A DNA stretch of 58,180 nt, from contig DAINBU010000013.1 in assembly GCA_036732755.1 (NCBI GenBank), positions 1-58,180 on the forward strand, read 5' to 3'. The position numbers were made by a program, and so were the translations under genes. This DNA comes from DASRRB01 sp036732755 (GTDB lineage Bacteria; Planctomycetota; B15-G4; SIAN01). This document shows, piece after piece, positions 1-9,542 of this stretch. Under the pieces are notes generated by a model. That model saw only the letters and a program-made list of their open reading frames with translations. It was not told the origin of the DNA and searched no databases. The number at the start of each line of letters is the position of its first letter. The first letter of the stretch is position 1.

Positions 1-2
1 GC

Positions 3-3000
3 GTATTCCTGGTGCTCCTGCTCGCCGCGTCGCTCGCGCCCGCGCGCAGCGACCAGTCGCCCTTCGAGGTCGCGCTCCAGAAGGGGAGCGACGCGCTCGC
101 GAGCGGCGACCTGAAGCTCGCGCGCGAGCAGCTCGAGCGCGCCCTCGAACGCGACCCGCGCTCGCCCGCCGTCTGGAAGCTGCGCGCGCAGGTCGCCGCC
201 AAGGCGGGCGACGTCGACGAGCAGGTCTTTTCGCTGCACCGCCACCTCGGGCTGCGCATCGCGCAGAAGGCGAAGGCGGCGGAGCTCGAGGCGCTGAAGC
301 AGGAGCTGATGGCGGTCGACCCGCTCGCGGTCGACCTGCTCGGACTCAAGACGGCGTTCGTGGAGAGGCTGCGGCCGCTCGCCGAGGAGTACGAGAAGGA
401 GAAGCGCTCCCACTCGGCGATCCGCGTCCACCAGCAGCTGCTCGCGCTCGATCCCGAGCGCGAGGAGAGCCGCGCCGCCGTCGAGCGCATCAGCTCGGCG
501 CACGACCCGAGCCTCGCCGACACCGCGCGCGCGAAGGACCTGCTCGAAGGGGTCTCCGAGCAGTGGATCAAGGAGTTCGACGCCAGCCACGGGACGTGGG
601 ACGCGCCGGGGCTGCTCGAGAAGACCAACTACAAGACGAAGACCGACGCCGGCTACGTCGTGATGGTGCGCGCCGCGGAAGCGATGGAGCAGATGAACGG
701 CTTCTATCGCGAGTTCTTCCACTACGGCGGACCCGACGACGCCAAGAACGTCCCGCGCATCGAGCTGCACATCTTCAAGACGCGCGACGAGTACTTGAAG
801 CTCGGCATCGGACCGCCGGTCGAGTGGTCGGGCGGGCACTTCACCGGCAACGCGGTCGAGACCTACATCGGCCAGGGCGGCTTCGAGGAGTGCATCACGA
901 CGCTCTTCCACGAGGCGGCGCACCAGTTCGTGGGGCTCGCGACCACCGCGAGCGGCTGGCTGAACGAGGGACTCGCGTCGTTCTTCGAGGGGTCGCGCCT
1001 GCTGGCCAACGGCACGGTGCAGATGAACCTGCCGGCCAACCACCGCCTCTTCCCGCTGGCGCAGCGCATGGCGGTCGGCTGGATGGACGGACCCGACGAC
1101 GGGATCGCGGCCGGCTCGACGAAAGAGCCCGACAAGGCGCCGACCTTCCGCATCGTGCTCGAGAACAAATACCAGTGGGGCCCGCCCTGGTACGCGCCGA
1201 CCTGGGGCGTCGTCTACTTCCTGTGGAACTACCAGGACCCGGTCGACGGCCGCTTCGTCTATCGCGGCGCGTTTCGGGAGTTCATCAACAAATCGGGCGG
1301 GCGCCAAGGTGAGGGCGCCGTCGAGAACTTCGAGAAGGTGGTGCTCGGAGCGCCGCAGGCGCCGACCAAGGGGGTCGACTTCTCCAAGGCCGACGCGCAG
1401 CTCCAGCTGCCGAAGACCGTCGCCGAGCTCGACGTGGTCTGGAAGGAGTGGATGCTCGCACTGCGCGACGAGCAGTCGGGCAAGAGCTTCCCCGACCGCC
1501 CCTGGCTCACTTGGGCCCGCGCCGCGCTCGTTCGCAAGGACTTCGAGGTCGCGAAGGAGCAGTTCGAGAAGGGGCTGGTCGCGACGCCCGACCAGGTCGA
1601 CCTGCTGCTCGAGTTCGGGAAGCTGCTCGCGTCGCCGCGGTACAAGAACAACGACCGCGCGACCAAGCTCGCGCTGCGCGCCGCGCAGCTCGTCGAGCGC
1701 GCACCGAAGGTCGACGAAGCCAAGCTGAAGGAGGTCGACCACTTCCTCGCCTCGGTCGACCCCAAGCGCCAGACACTCGCGCGCATCCAGACGCAGCTCG
1801 AGGCGGCCGCCAAGGGGCTCGCCGAGCGCTACCTCGCCGCGCAGCGCCCGATGATGGCGATGGAGATCAGCTGGCGGCTCGGCACCGAGCTCGACATGCC
1901 AGCGCTGTTCGATGTGTTCGAGCGCGCGGCGAAGGGCTCGGGCCGGTCGCTCGCGCTCTGGAAGCTCGCCTACAACGAGAAGAACCTCGACGGCTGGATC
2001 TCCGGCACGACGGCGTTCGTCGCGGCCGGGGTCGAGCTCGCCTCGAAGTTCGGCGACGCGCGCACCGACAAGTACGACTACGAGTTCCTCACCTGCGACA
2101 CGATCACGTCGGGCGACTACTCCTTCGAGGCCGAGCTCCTCGCCGAGAACGAGCTGCTCTCCTTCGCCGGCCTCGTGTTCGGGAAGAAGGCCACGTCGAC
2201 CTTCCACTCGCTCTTCTATTTCCCGGGCCGCAAGGCCGACCCCGACTACGGCATCCAGGCGCGCAACGCGGCCGTCGACCTCACGACTTTCTACGGGACC
2301 GACGTCTACAAGATCTGGCGGCACAACTTGCTGCCGGTCACGCGCGCCGGCTGGCACAAGCTGAAGATCGACGTGGTCGGCACGACGGTCGACGTCTGGA
2401 GCGACGACGAGCTGGTCGTCTCCCAGGACTTCGGCAGCCTCGACGCGCTGCGCGGCAGCTTCGGCCTCATCACCGGCCCCGGCCAGGCGAAGTGGCGCAA
2501 CGTCCGCTACCTCGCGCGCAACGCCCGCGACCCCGGCGCCGCGATCGAGCGCGAGATCACGATGCAGAAGCTGAAGGAGGCCGCCGCGAAGTCGGGCAAG
2601 CCGATCGGCTCGAGCTACGTCGGCCTGCTGCCGCCCTTCCCCGACCAGGTGAAGTGGCTGCAGGAGCCGCGGGCGAGCTTCGACGAGGCGGGCACGTCGC
2701 CGCAGCTCCTGGTCTTCTTCAGCCTGGTCCAGAACGAGAAGCTCCCGCTCGACGGTTGGCTGAAAGACGTCGCCCAGAAGAACGCCGACCTCGGCCTGAA
2801 GGTGATCTCGATCGCGAGCCCCGACGACGAGGCGACGCTGCCCGACTGGCTCGCGCACCATCCGCTGCCCGGCGCCGTCGGCGTCGACCAGCGCGTGCGC
2901 GGCAAGCAGAGCTACGGCATCGCCTTCGAGCGCTACTTCATCCCGCAATTCCAGCTGCCGCGCGTGCTGCTGCTCGACGTCGACCAGCGCGTGGTGTGGG

Positions 3001-3677
3001 AGGGGACGCCGGGTCTCGAGTTCGGGAAGGAGTGGCAGCCGGGCGGCGGGAGCTACCTCGACGCGCCGCTCGCGGAGCTGCTCGCGAAGCGGCACCTGCG
3101 CGACGTCAAGTTGTGGCTCCTCAAATGGGGCGGTCCCGATGGCGAGGCGGCGCTGAAACGCGGCGACATGGTGGCGGCGCTTCCGCTGCTCAAGGAGGTC
3201 GAGCCGTGGGCCGGCGTCCTCGAGCCGAAGGTCGTCGAGCTGCAGCAGCGCGTGAAGATCGTGCGCGCCGCGGTCGGCGGCCTCGATGCGACGGCGCAGC
3301 AGCTCGCGCGCGCGCAGGCGGAGGCGGCGCTGCCGGCGCTGGTGAAGTGGGCCGAGCTCTTCGGCACGCCGGCCGATGAGGACCAGCGCAAGCGCATCAA
3401 GAAACTGCTCGACGCACCGCACGCGAAGGCGTGGCTCAAGGTGTGCGATCAGGCGAAGGCGCTGAAGAAGACGGTCGCCGGCAAGGACGGCTTGAAGGCA
3501 GTCGCGCCGCTGCTCGCGGAGATCGACAAGGCGCCGGGACCATTCGCGCCTCTCCTCAAGGCGCAGGTCGAGCCGCTGCTCGCCGCGGGTGACGCGGCCG
3601 GGCTCGCGAAGCTCTTCGAGGCGCCCGAGGTCGCCGCCGCGGAGCGCTGGCTCGCCGCCGAATTCTTCCATTGGTAG
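3..3677 (+). CDS. Secreted multidomain gluzincin-like protein with TPR and thioredoxin-like regions (5' partial)
   Basis: A very large exported protein (over 1,220 residues) whose start probably lies before the window. The frame is open to the first base, and the first in-frame GTG at 12 falls inside a hydrophobic signal segment ending ...APARS. Numbering from that GTG, residues 15-160 look like TPR helices. Residues 300-304 are HEAAH and E319 in W-L-N-E-G is a likely third zinc ligand, as in DUF1570-type gluzincin peptidases. Residues 490-620 are again helical and TPR-like. Residues 655-835 resemble a DUF1080-like beta-sandwich. Residues 895-1008 resemble a thioredoxin/redoxin fold without a CxxC. 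Peptidase activity is inferred from the motif only; substrate unknown. The next gene starts 29 bp downstream, so they may be co-transcribed. Confidence 0.75.
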   Translation, partial: VFLVLLLAASLAPARSDQSPFEVALQKGSDALASGDLKLAREQLERALERDPRSPAVWKLRAQVAAKAGDVDEQVFSLHRHLGLRIAQKAKAAELEALKQELMAVDPLAVDLLGLKTAFVERLRPLAEEYEKEKRSHSAIRVHQQLLALDPEREESRAAVERISSAHDPSLADTARAKDLLEGVSEQWIKEFDASHGTWDAPGLLEKTNYKTKTDAGYVVMVRAAEAMEQMNGFYREFFHYGGPDDAKNVPRIELHIFKTRDEYLKLGIGPPVEWSGGHFTGNAVETYIGQGGFEECITTLFHEAAHQFVGLATTASGWLNEGLASFFEGSRLLANGTVQMNLPANHRLFPLAQRMAVGWMDGPDDGIAAGSTKEPDKAPTFRIVLENKYQWGPPWYAPTWGVVYFLWNYQDPVDGRFVYRGAFREFINKSGGRQGEGAVENFEKVVLGAPQAPTKGVDFSKADAQLQLPKTVAELDVVWKEWMLALRDEQSGKSFPDRPWLTWARAALVRKDFEVAKEQFEKGLVATPDQVDLLLEFGKLLASPRYKNNDRATKLALRAAQLVERAPKVDEAKLKEVDHFLASVDPKRQTLARIQTQLEAAAKGLAERYLAAQRPMMAMEISWRLGTELDMPALFDVFERAAKGSGRSLALWKLAYNEKNLDGWISGTTAFVAAGVELASKFGDARTDKYDYEFLTCDTITSGDYSFEAELLAENELLSFAGLVFGKKATSTFHSLFYFPGRKADPDYGIQARNAAVDLTTFYGTDVYKIWRHNLLPVTRAGWHKLKIDVVGTTVDVWSDDELVVSQDFGSLDALRGSFGLITGPGQAKWRNVRYLARNARDPGAAIEREITMQKLKEAAAKSGKPIGSSYVGLLPPFPDQVKWLQEPRASFDEAGTSPQLLVFFSLVQNEKLPLDGWLKDVAQKNADLGLKVISIASPDDEATLPDWLAHHPLPGAVGVDQRVRGKQSYGIAFERYFIPQFQLPRVLLLDVDQRVVWEGTPGLEFGKEWQPGGGSYLDAPLAELLAKRHLRDVKLWLLKWGGPDGEAALKRGDMVAALPLLKEVEPWAGVLEPKVVELQQRVKIVRAAVGGLDATAQQLARAQAEAALPALVKWAELFGTPADEDQRKRIKKLLDAPHAKAWLKVCDQAKALKKTVAGKDGLKAVAPLLAEIDKAPGPFAPLLKAQVEPLLAAGDAAGLAKLFEAPEVAAAERWLAAEFFHW

Positions 3678-3706
3678 GAGGCGGGCGGCGGCCGAAGGAG
3701 CGCGGG

Positions 3707-4723
3707 ATGGAGGCGCTCCGGGCTCTCACGGCGGCGTTCGGGACGGCGGTCGCGTGCGGCGCGCTCGCGCACGGTGCGCGCGCGCAGGACGCCGTCGCGG
3801 CGGCGGACGTCGACCTCCCGCCTTCGTCGGGACCGGCCGAGCAATCGAAGGTGCCCGCCGTTGCGCCGTCCGACGAGGACTCGTCGAACCCCTGGTCGCT
3901 CACGCTCGCGGTCGGCGCGACCAACGCCTACTTCTTCCGCTGCATCCCCGAAGAGGATCGCGGCGCGATCGTCCAGCCCGCCTTCGAGCTCGACTACACC
4001 GCGCATCAGGGCGACGGCTGGCTGAAGGAGGCGTGGCTCGGGGTCGGGATGTTCAACAGCTTCCACTCCGGGCCGACCGGCACCGGTGGTGACGACGCCG
4101 AACCGCCGAAGGCGTGGTACGAGGCCGACTACTACTTCACGATGCAGGGCAGGCTCGAGCACGGCTTCGAGCTGTCGATGACCTGGTGGGAGTACACGAG
4201 CCCCAATTCGCAGTTCGATTCGATCACCGAGGTCGACGTCGGTGTCGCATGGGACGACGGCTACCTCTGGGACGACGCCTTCAAGATCCACCCGAGCCTC
4301 ACGCTCGGGCGCGAGCTCCGGGGCCAGTCGGAGTTTTCGGACAACCCGCCCGGCACGCACTCCGGCACCTACCTCGGGCTCGGCATCGCACCGCAGTTCA
4401 CGCTGGTCGACCTCGGCGAGCCGGGCGACCCAGGATCCGATCACGAAGACGAGAGCCTCCCGCTCACACTCACCTTCCCCGTGCTGCTCAACCTCTCGCT
4501 CGACCACTACTACGAGGACGACACCGGGGACGACGAGACGTTCGGCGGCCTCGATCTCGGCGCCCAGTTCGACGTGCCGCTCCCCCTCCTCGGCACCTCC
4601 TTCGGACAGTGGTCGTTCCAGGCCGGGGTCCACTACCTGATCCTGGGCGACTCCATGAAAGAACAGAACGGGGGCGAGGGCTCCCAATGGATCGTCTCCG
4701 GGGTGATCTCGGTCACCTTCTGA
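3707..4723 (+). CDS. Putative outer-membrane beta-barrel protein
   Basis: The ATG at 3707 is preferred over an earlier in-frame TTG because AAGGAG lies 7 bp upstream and the protein then begins with a normal signal peptide (cleavage near GARAQ). The 338-residue product has many alternating aromatic/polar strands rich in Tyr, Trp, Asp and Gly, and it ends in ...SVTF. A terminal Phe after a beta strand is typical of proteins inserted by the BAM machinery. No named family is recognised. An outer-membrane porin-like role is inferred from composition and the C-terminal residue. It follows the large gluzincin-like gene closely on the same strand. Confidence 0.65.
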   Translation: MEALRALTAAFGTAVACGALAHGARAQDAVAAADVDLPPSSGPAEQSKVPAVAPSDEDSSNPWSLTLAVGATNAYFFRCIPEEDRGAIVQPAFELDYTAHQGDGWLKEAWLGVGMFNSFHSGPTGTGGDDAEPPKAWYEADYYFTMQGRLEHGFELSMTWWEYTSPNSQFDSITEVDVGVAWDDGYLWDDAFKIHPSLTLGRELRGQSEFSDNPPGTHSGTYLGLGIAPQFTLVDLGEPGDPGSDHEDESLPLTLTFPVLLNLSLDHYYEDDTGDDETFGGLDLGAQFDVPLPLLGTSFGQWSFQAGVHYLILGDSMKEQNGGEGSQWIVSGVISVTF

Positions 4724-4805
4724 ACGACCCCTGTCACGCCGCCCGGCGAACGCCATAGTTTCTGCGACGTTTGCCTCGGCTCGGGCCGCATTCGGGGGAT
4801 CGGTC

Positions 4806-7151
4806 ATGCTGCGTTTCCTCGGTCCGCTGCTGGCCGGATTGGTCGTCGGTGCATTGTTGGGAGCGGGCGCCTTCTGGCTGTTCGGCGACACCGGCAATGC
4901 CTCCGCGATTTCGGAGCTGCCGCGCGCCGCGCGGCCGCGCGAAGCCCCCGCCGCCGAGTCGAATGACCAGCTTGCGCCCGCCGAATCGGTGACGGCCGAA
5001 CGCACCGTCGCGCGCCCCGACGCGACCGCCCTGCTGCCGCGCGAGATCTCCGAGTCGGTGACGGCGCTCGCGCACGCGGTCCCGACGCCCAAGGTCGAGC
5101 GCGGCACGAAGTCGCTCTCCGGCCACGTGACCGATCCGCAGGGCCAGCCGCTCGCGGGCGTGCTGGTCCGCGCCGCGCGGCAAAAGGAGCGAAAGCCCGA
5201 GCGCGCGAAGCGCGGCGAGGAGCTCGCGGCGGCGCCGACGCTCGATCAGCGGCTGCGCGAGGCGGTGACGGCGCACTACCAGGCGCTCGCCGATCAGCGC
5301 GACACGACGACCGACGGCAGCGGCGCCTACCGCTTCGACGAGCTCGTCGACGGCGATTGGCGCGTGAGCGCGGGCAAGGCCGGCTTCGCCTTCTCCACGG
5401 CGCGCGAGGTCGTCAAGCCCGACGCGGTCGTCGACTTCCGCGCGTCGCTCGTGATCCGCGTGCCGATCAGCGTGCGCATGGCCGACGGCAAGGTGCCCGA
5501 CGAGGCGGCGCTCGTCTTCATCGGCGAACGTCGCATGGGGCGACGCCCCGAGGGCTGGAAGGCGGAGGCGCCGTGGATCGCGCTCGAGCCGGGCAGCTAC
5601 GAGCTCAAGGCGACGCTCGGTGATCCCGACGTCGGGCCGGTCTACCCGGTGGTGCTCGCGTCGGAGTCGCAGACGGTGACCGTGCGTTCCGAGGCGCCGC
5701 CGGCCGAGGTGATCTTCACGCTCAAGGGCACGCCCGGCATCTGCGGCCGGATCAAGCAGACGTCGCCCGAGCCGGAGAGCGACCTGATGGTCCGGCTGAT
5801 GCCGCTGCCGCTCGGCAAGGACGTCGACCTGAGCGCGCTGCTGAACTCGAACAAGCAGGCGCGCAGTGACGGGCGCGACGGCACGTTCGTCTTCAAGGAC
5901 CTGAGCGCCGGCCGCTACCTGATCGGCGTCACGCGCAGCTGGAATCCGCCGGTCTTCGCGCACGCGGTCGTCGTCGTGGCCGACGCGATGGTGACGCAGG
6001 ACCTCGAGCTGCCGCCGCTCGACGCCGCGCAGTGCATCGTCGTGCACGTCTTCTCGCCCGAGGGGCTCGCCGTCGAGAAGGCCGACTTCCTGTTCGCGTA
6101 CAAGAACAAGGACAACCACTGGTCGAACAACGTCTACGCGACGCACCGCGGCCCCGGCACCTACTGGATCGTGCCGCCGAAGGGCGACGGCGCGCAGAAC
6201 CCCGGACCGTGGGCGATGCCCGACACGGCCGTCGAGCTCACCGCCCACTGCACGCAGTACGGGTCGAAGAGCGTCCCCGTCGTCGGGCCGGGTCGCGAGG
6301 TCGACATCAGGTTCGGCGAGCCGGCGACGCTGCTGGTCTCGATCCCCGGATATGCCGGCAGCGGCTTCGAGGGACGCATCCGCCTCTCGGTCGAGGACGC
6401 CGACGCGAAGCAGCAGCGCGGGCACTACTGGGGCGGAGGCGAGGAGAACGCGATCGGCACCGAGGGCAGGCAGTCGTTCGGTCCGCTCGAGTCGGGCGAC
6501 GTGCGCGTCGTGATGACGATCGTGAACGACGGCAACCGCTGGGGGGCATCGATTCGCGCCGGCCAGATCGACGTCCATTTGAGGCCGGGCGAGAACACCG
6601 CCTTCTTCCCGATCCCGCCGCTCTATTCGCTCGCGATCGAGGTGCCGAACGGCAAGCAGAACACCAGCGTGCAGCTCTCGATGGTCGGCGAAGGCGCGGA
6701 CAACGAGGAGTTCAACAACTACGGTGGCATCAGCGCGCAGCTCGACGCGCAGAGCCGCGCGACGTTCAGCGCGCTCCCCGCGGGCGTCTACATGCTGAAC
6801 GTCTGGGGCGAGGGCGAGCAGGGCCAGATGCGCGTCCGCGTCCCCGCCGGCGGCACCGTCCGCTTCCAGCCGCAGGTGAACGACTGCCTCGTCGTCTGGG
6901 TCAACGGCAAGGAGGGCAAGCTCGGCAAGGCCGGCTTCGAGAACAACGACAAGGTCATCGCCATCGCCGGCACCCCCCTGCGCGACGTCAAGTCCGACCT
7001 CGAATCGATCGTCTCCGCCAACGCGACCAAGGAAGCCGTCTCCTTCACCGTCCTGCGCAACGGCAAGACCCTCGACCTCACCTTCGACCTCAAGGCGATG
7101 CTGACGCCCGACACGATGGGGGGGTGGTTGCAGCCGGGGTTGCGGGAGTAG
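4806..7151 (+). CDS. Membrane-anchored carboxypeptidase-regulatory-like/PDZ protein
   Basis: A 781-residue protein with an N-terminal membrane anchor (about residues 4-27). A carboxypeptidase-regulatory-like beta domain starts near residue 102 (GHVTDPQGQPLAGVLVRA). Several further beta-sandwich segments follow, and a C-terminal PDZ-like domain covers about residues 695-775, with the pattern GKAGFENNDKVIAIAG. This layout is frequent in planctomycete exported proteins; binding to cell-surface protein or carbohydrate is only inferred. A paralogue with the same architecture lies at 46032-48263. The ATG at 4806 opens directly into the hydrophobic anchor. No catalytic motif is visible. Confidence 0.75.
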   Translation: MLRFLGPLLAGLVVGALLGAGAFWLFGDTGNASAISELPRAARPREAPAAESNDQLAPAESVTAERTVARPDATALLPREISESVTALAHAVPTPKVERGTKSLSGHVTDPQGQPLAGVLVRAARQKERKPERAKRGEELAAAPTLDQRLREAVTAHYQALADQRDTTTDGSGAYRFDELVDGDWRVSAGKAGFAFSTAREVVKPDAVVDFRASLVIRVPISVRMADGKVPDEAALVFIGERRMGRRPEGWKAEAPWIALEPGSYELKATLGDPDVGPVYPVVLASESQTVTVRSEAPPAEVIFTLKGTPGICGRIKQTSPEPESDLMVRLMPLPLGKDVDLSALLNSNKQARSDGRDGTFVFKDLSAGRYLIGVTRSWNPPVFAHAVVVVADAMVTQDLELPPLDAAQCIVVHVFSPEGLAVEKADFLFAYKNKDNHWSNNVYATHRGPGTYWIVPPKGDGAQNPGPWAMPDTAVELTAHCTQYGSKSVPVVGPGREVDIRFGEPATLLVSIPGYAGSGFEGRIRLSVEDADAKQQRGHYWGGGEENAIGTEGRQSFGPLESGDVRVVMTIVNDGNRWGASIRAGQIDVHLRPGENTAFFPIPPLYSLAIEVPNGKQNTSVQLSMVGEGADNEEFNNYGGISAQLDAQSRATFSALPAGVYMLNVWGEGEQGQMRVRVPAGGTVRFQPQVNDCLVVWVNGKEGKLGKAGFENNDKVIAIAGTPLRDVKSDLESIVSANATKEAVSFTVLRNGKTLDLTFDLKAMLTPDTMGGWLQPGLRE

Positions 7152-7227
7152 GTCGGACGGCGGGCGCGTTCACTTTTCGCGATCCGGGGGGCAGTACACG
7201 TTCACCAAGGTCGAAGCGGGCGGCGGC

Positions 7228-7458
7228 GTGACGACGCTGTCGATCTTGTCCGTCGACGACATCACCGACGCCGAGCTCCGCACGGACGACCGCGGCAGCT
7301 ACTGGCTCGTGGATCGCGAAAGCCGACGCGTCGTCGGCTTCTTCGCGGCGTCCGACGGCATGCACGTGGGAGCCGTCCCGGATCCGACGCCCCCCGAGAC
7401 GTTTTCCGTCGACGGCGGAAGGGTGATCGAGCAGTCGCTGTTCTTCGGGCTCTTCTGA
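7228..7458 (+). CDS. Small hypothetical protein
   Basis: A 76-residue reading frame with a GTG start, rich in Asp and Gly, with plausible protein-like composition (SYWLVDRESRRVVGFFAA). The frame stays open upstream, reading GQYTFTKVEAGG before the GTG, so the true start could be earlier, or this could be the remnant of a longer gene. No family is recognised and no good ribosome binding site is seen. It may be spurious. Confidence 0.3.
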   Translation: MTTLSILSVDDITDAELRTDDRGSYWLVDRESRRVVGFFAASDGMHVGAVPDPTPPETFSVDGGRVIEQSLFFGLF

Positions 7459-7586
7459 GGGAAGGAGCCAGTACCCCGATCGGGCGCGAGGGCGGCTCGC
7501 CCCGGGGTCTGAACGGAAACGGCCGGCGGCGGCGTTCGTCGGAGGATCGATCGGAGGGAGCGCGGCCGGAGAGCAAGGAGAGGCGG

Positions 7587-8042
7587 ATGGTGAAGTCGCT
7601 GGGGGTGATCGGGATGTTCGCGGTCTGCGTCGGATTCCTGATCGCGCGGCAGGACGCTTCCGACGCCGCGAAGAAGAAGGAGGCGACGGTGCGCGCCGTC
7701 ATCACCGCCAGTGGCGGTGACAAGATCGGGGAGCAGGTGGTCGATCAGATGGGAGCGTTGCTGAAGGACATGGTCGGGAGTGCCTTCTGGAAGAAGTTCC
7801 GGGACAAGGTGCGGACCCAGGAACTCGTCGACATGGTCGTCCCGATCTACGCCAGGCACTTCACGCAGGAAGAGCTCGAGCAGCTCCTCGCCTTCTACCA
7901 GTCGCCCATCGGCAAGCGGTTCGTCGAAGAGCAGCCGCTGCTCGTGCGGGAGTCGATGGAAATGGGAGCGGAATGGGGCCGGAAGTTGGCGGAGGAGGCG
8001 ATCAAGGAGTCCGAGGAGGAGGAGAAGAAGGACGGGAAGTAG
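7587..8042 (+). CDS. DUF2059-like secreted or anchored protein
   Basis: A 151-residue protein starting at ATG 7587 after GGAGAGGCGG. Residues 4-20 form a hydrophobic signal or anchor. Residues 75-130 carry the DUF2059-type signature, with paired helices such as YARHFTQEELEQLLAFYQSP followed by IGKRFVEEQP. The family is widespread, generally periplasmic and of unknown function. The C-terminus is a charged Glu/Lys tail. The gene stands alone just before the foldback element. Confidence 0.75.
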   Translation: MVKSLGVIGMFAVCVGFLIARQDASDAAKKKEATVRAVITASGGDKIGEQVVDQMGALLKDMVGSAFWKKFRDKVRTQELVDMVVPIYARHFTQEELEQLLAFYQSPIGKRFVEEQPLLVRESMEMGAEWGRKLAEEAIKESEEEEKKDGK

Positions 8043-8091
8043 GCGGTCAGGGTGAGGGGCGTCGACGGATCATTCTGTCGAATCCGAATTA

Positions 8092-8255
8092 GAGCCTATC
8101 CCAGTAGGCCGGACCGAGTCGTTCGGAGCGCCGGACCCGCAGACGCGAGGCGCGCCGACGAGGCGAATCAACGGAGAGATTCGGTGAGGAGGCGCAACGA
8201 AGCGGATGCGGGTCCGCCGCCCGAACGACGACGGGAGGCCTACTGGGATAGGCTC
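8092..8255. mobile_element. MITE-like foldback element with terminal inverted repeats
   Basis: Perfect 20-bp inverted repeats at 8091-8110 and 8237-8256 begin GAGCCTATCCCAGTAGGCC. The inner sequence also folds back: 8118-8126 pairs with 8221-8229, 8132-8141 with 8207-8216, and 8164-8169 with 8178-8183 around a short loop. The whole 164 bp can therefore form one long imperfect hairpin. TTA stands at both outer edges (8089-8091 and 8256-8258), consistent with a 3-bp target duplication of the TNA type used by some IS5-family elements. There is no transposase and no convincing coding frame, so it would be non-autonomous. The IS5 relation is inferred. Confidence 0.6.
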
Positions 8256-8281
8256 TTAGCTGGACACTGGGTGGGGTCGCC

Positions 8282-8806
8282 ATGACGCGAGGTCCGCAAT
8301 GTCCCTGGCTTTCGATCTGCGCGAAGGAAACGCTCGCGGTCTCCTTGGTTGCCGTGATTGGACTCGGTTCCGTGTGGCTGTCCGTCTGGGATCTGTACGT
8401 ATTCTCGCACTGCGACGTATCCGTCCTCAGGGTGCATCCCCTGTCGTTCGTAGTCACAGTCGGTCCAGGTTTCGCCGGGGCACTGCTTCTGATGTCGTGC
8501 GCACTTCTCGCATTTCGCAAGCGACTCGGGCCGCCGGTGTATTGGTTGGCGGTCTTGGCCGCGGCAGGCGTGCTCTTGGTAACCAACTATACGTACATCG
8601 GAGTCGATCGAACTCCATGGCCAATTCCATCCGTGCGGTGGACGTATCCGGAGGAAGAGAGTGACTCGTTTTGGAGGTTGATGCAGGTAGCTGCCTTGGG
8701 GATTCTCATCATCGTTGGGCGGTGGCTTCCTGAAGATCACGAGGGTGAGATCTCGACGGAAACCAGCAAGAAAGTGTTCGACGCCAATGCTCCAGGCGCC
8801 GCGTAG
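8282..8806 (+). CDS. Small integral membrane protein, unknown function
   Basis: A 174-residue protein starting at ATG 8282, just past the foldback element. Four hydrophobic stretches are visible (about residues 15-38, 52-75, 85-103 and 132-148), followed by a charged C-terminal tail. No family is recognised. Codon use is clearly less GC-rich than in the genes before 8.0 kb or after 10.5 kb, which fits recent acquisition or weak codon selection. The DUF4279-like gene starts 25 bp downstream, so the two may be one unit. Confidence 0.55.
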   Translation: MTRGPQCPWLSICAKETLAVSLVAVIGLGSVWLSVWDLYVFSHCDVSVLRVHPLSFVVTVGPGFAGALLLMSCALLAFRKRLGPPVYWLAVLAAAGVLLVTNYTYIGVDRTPWPIPSVRWTYPEEESDSFWRLMQVAALGILIIVGRWLPEDHEGEISTETSKKVFDANAPGAA

Positions 8807-8831
8807 ATTCGTAGGAGGCAGGTGGCTTCCA

Positions 8832-9386
8832 ATGCCAGCTGACAAGCGGATGCACCCGCCGAAGTCGCCGGCGCAATCGGGGTTCATGGTAGTTGGTGGC
8901 GAAGTGGACCGAGTCCACGTATCAGTGGGGTTCAACGGTCCTACCTTGGAGCCAAGCGCGCTTTCGATTGCCCTGCGTTGTCGACCATCCGAAGCACACG
9001 CCCGCGGCCAGACTCGATTGATCCGAGGAGTCGCGCACCCTTGGTCGTCCGGGAATTGGTTGGTCGATGCGGGTCCGTGGAAAAGGGAGGACGTAGGTCG
9101 TGCCATTGATCGGGCGCTTCGAAAGATCAAGGCGGATACGGCGACAGTCCGGAAGATCGCGGCCAGGTTCAAGGGCCGCGTGTTCTGCGGGATCGCGACG
9201 GAGAGGTGGAATCGCGGCTTCGAAGTGCCAACGTCGACTCTCGCTCGTATCGCGTCGCGTGGACTCTCGCTGAGCATCGACATCTACGCGAACAAGCCTG
9301 AAAGGGTTGACTGGTCACCGACTCGGCGCCCAGGATCTCGACGCAAGAATCCGAAAGGTCCTGGAAAGGCGGTTCGAAACGCATGA
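8832..9386 (+). CDS. DUF4279-like protein
   Basis: The ATG at 8832 is chosen because AGGAGG sits at 8813-8818, after the previous gene's stop. The 184-residue product contains a DUF4279-like core: an N-terminal strand (RVHVSVGFNGPTLEP), a Gly-containing central part with conserved Trp residues (HPWSSGNWLVDAG), a helix with paired basic residues, and a late strand LSLSIDIYA. The family's function is unknown; members often occur in scattered accessory or immunity-like contexts. The tail is very basic. Composition is lower in GC than the flanking backbone. Confidence 0.5.
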   Translation: MPADKRMHPPKSPAQSGFMVVGGEVDRVHVSVGFNGPTLEPSALSIALRCRPSEAHARGQTRLIRGVAHPWSSGNWLVDAGPWKREDVGRAIDRALRKIKADTATVRKIAARFKGRVFCGIATERWNRGFEVPTSTLARIASRGLSLSIDIYANKPERVDWSPTRRPGSRRKNPKGPGKAVRNA

Positions 9387-9542
9387 CGCCTGACATGCGT
9401 ATGCAGCTGCCAGGGTCGCACGTTCGGTGTCGAGAGGCTCCTCCGCCATCAATCGCGTCCTTGCAGCTGACCGCGATCCTGGCGCCGAGCTTCTGTCGGT
9501 CCGCGCGACGATGAAGTGAGGATGCGTTCGGAGGCGCTGAAG

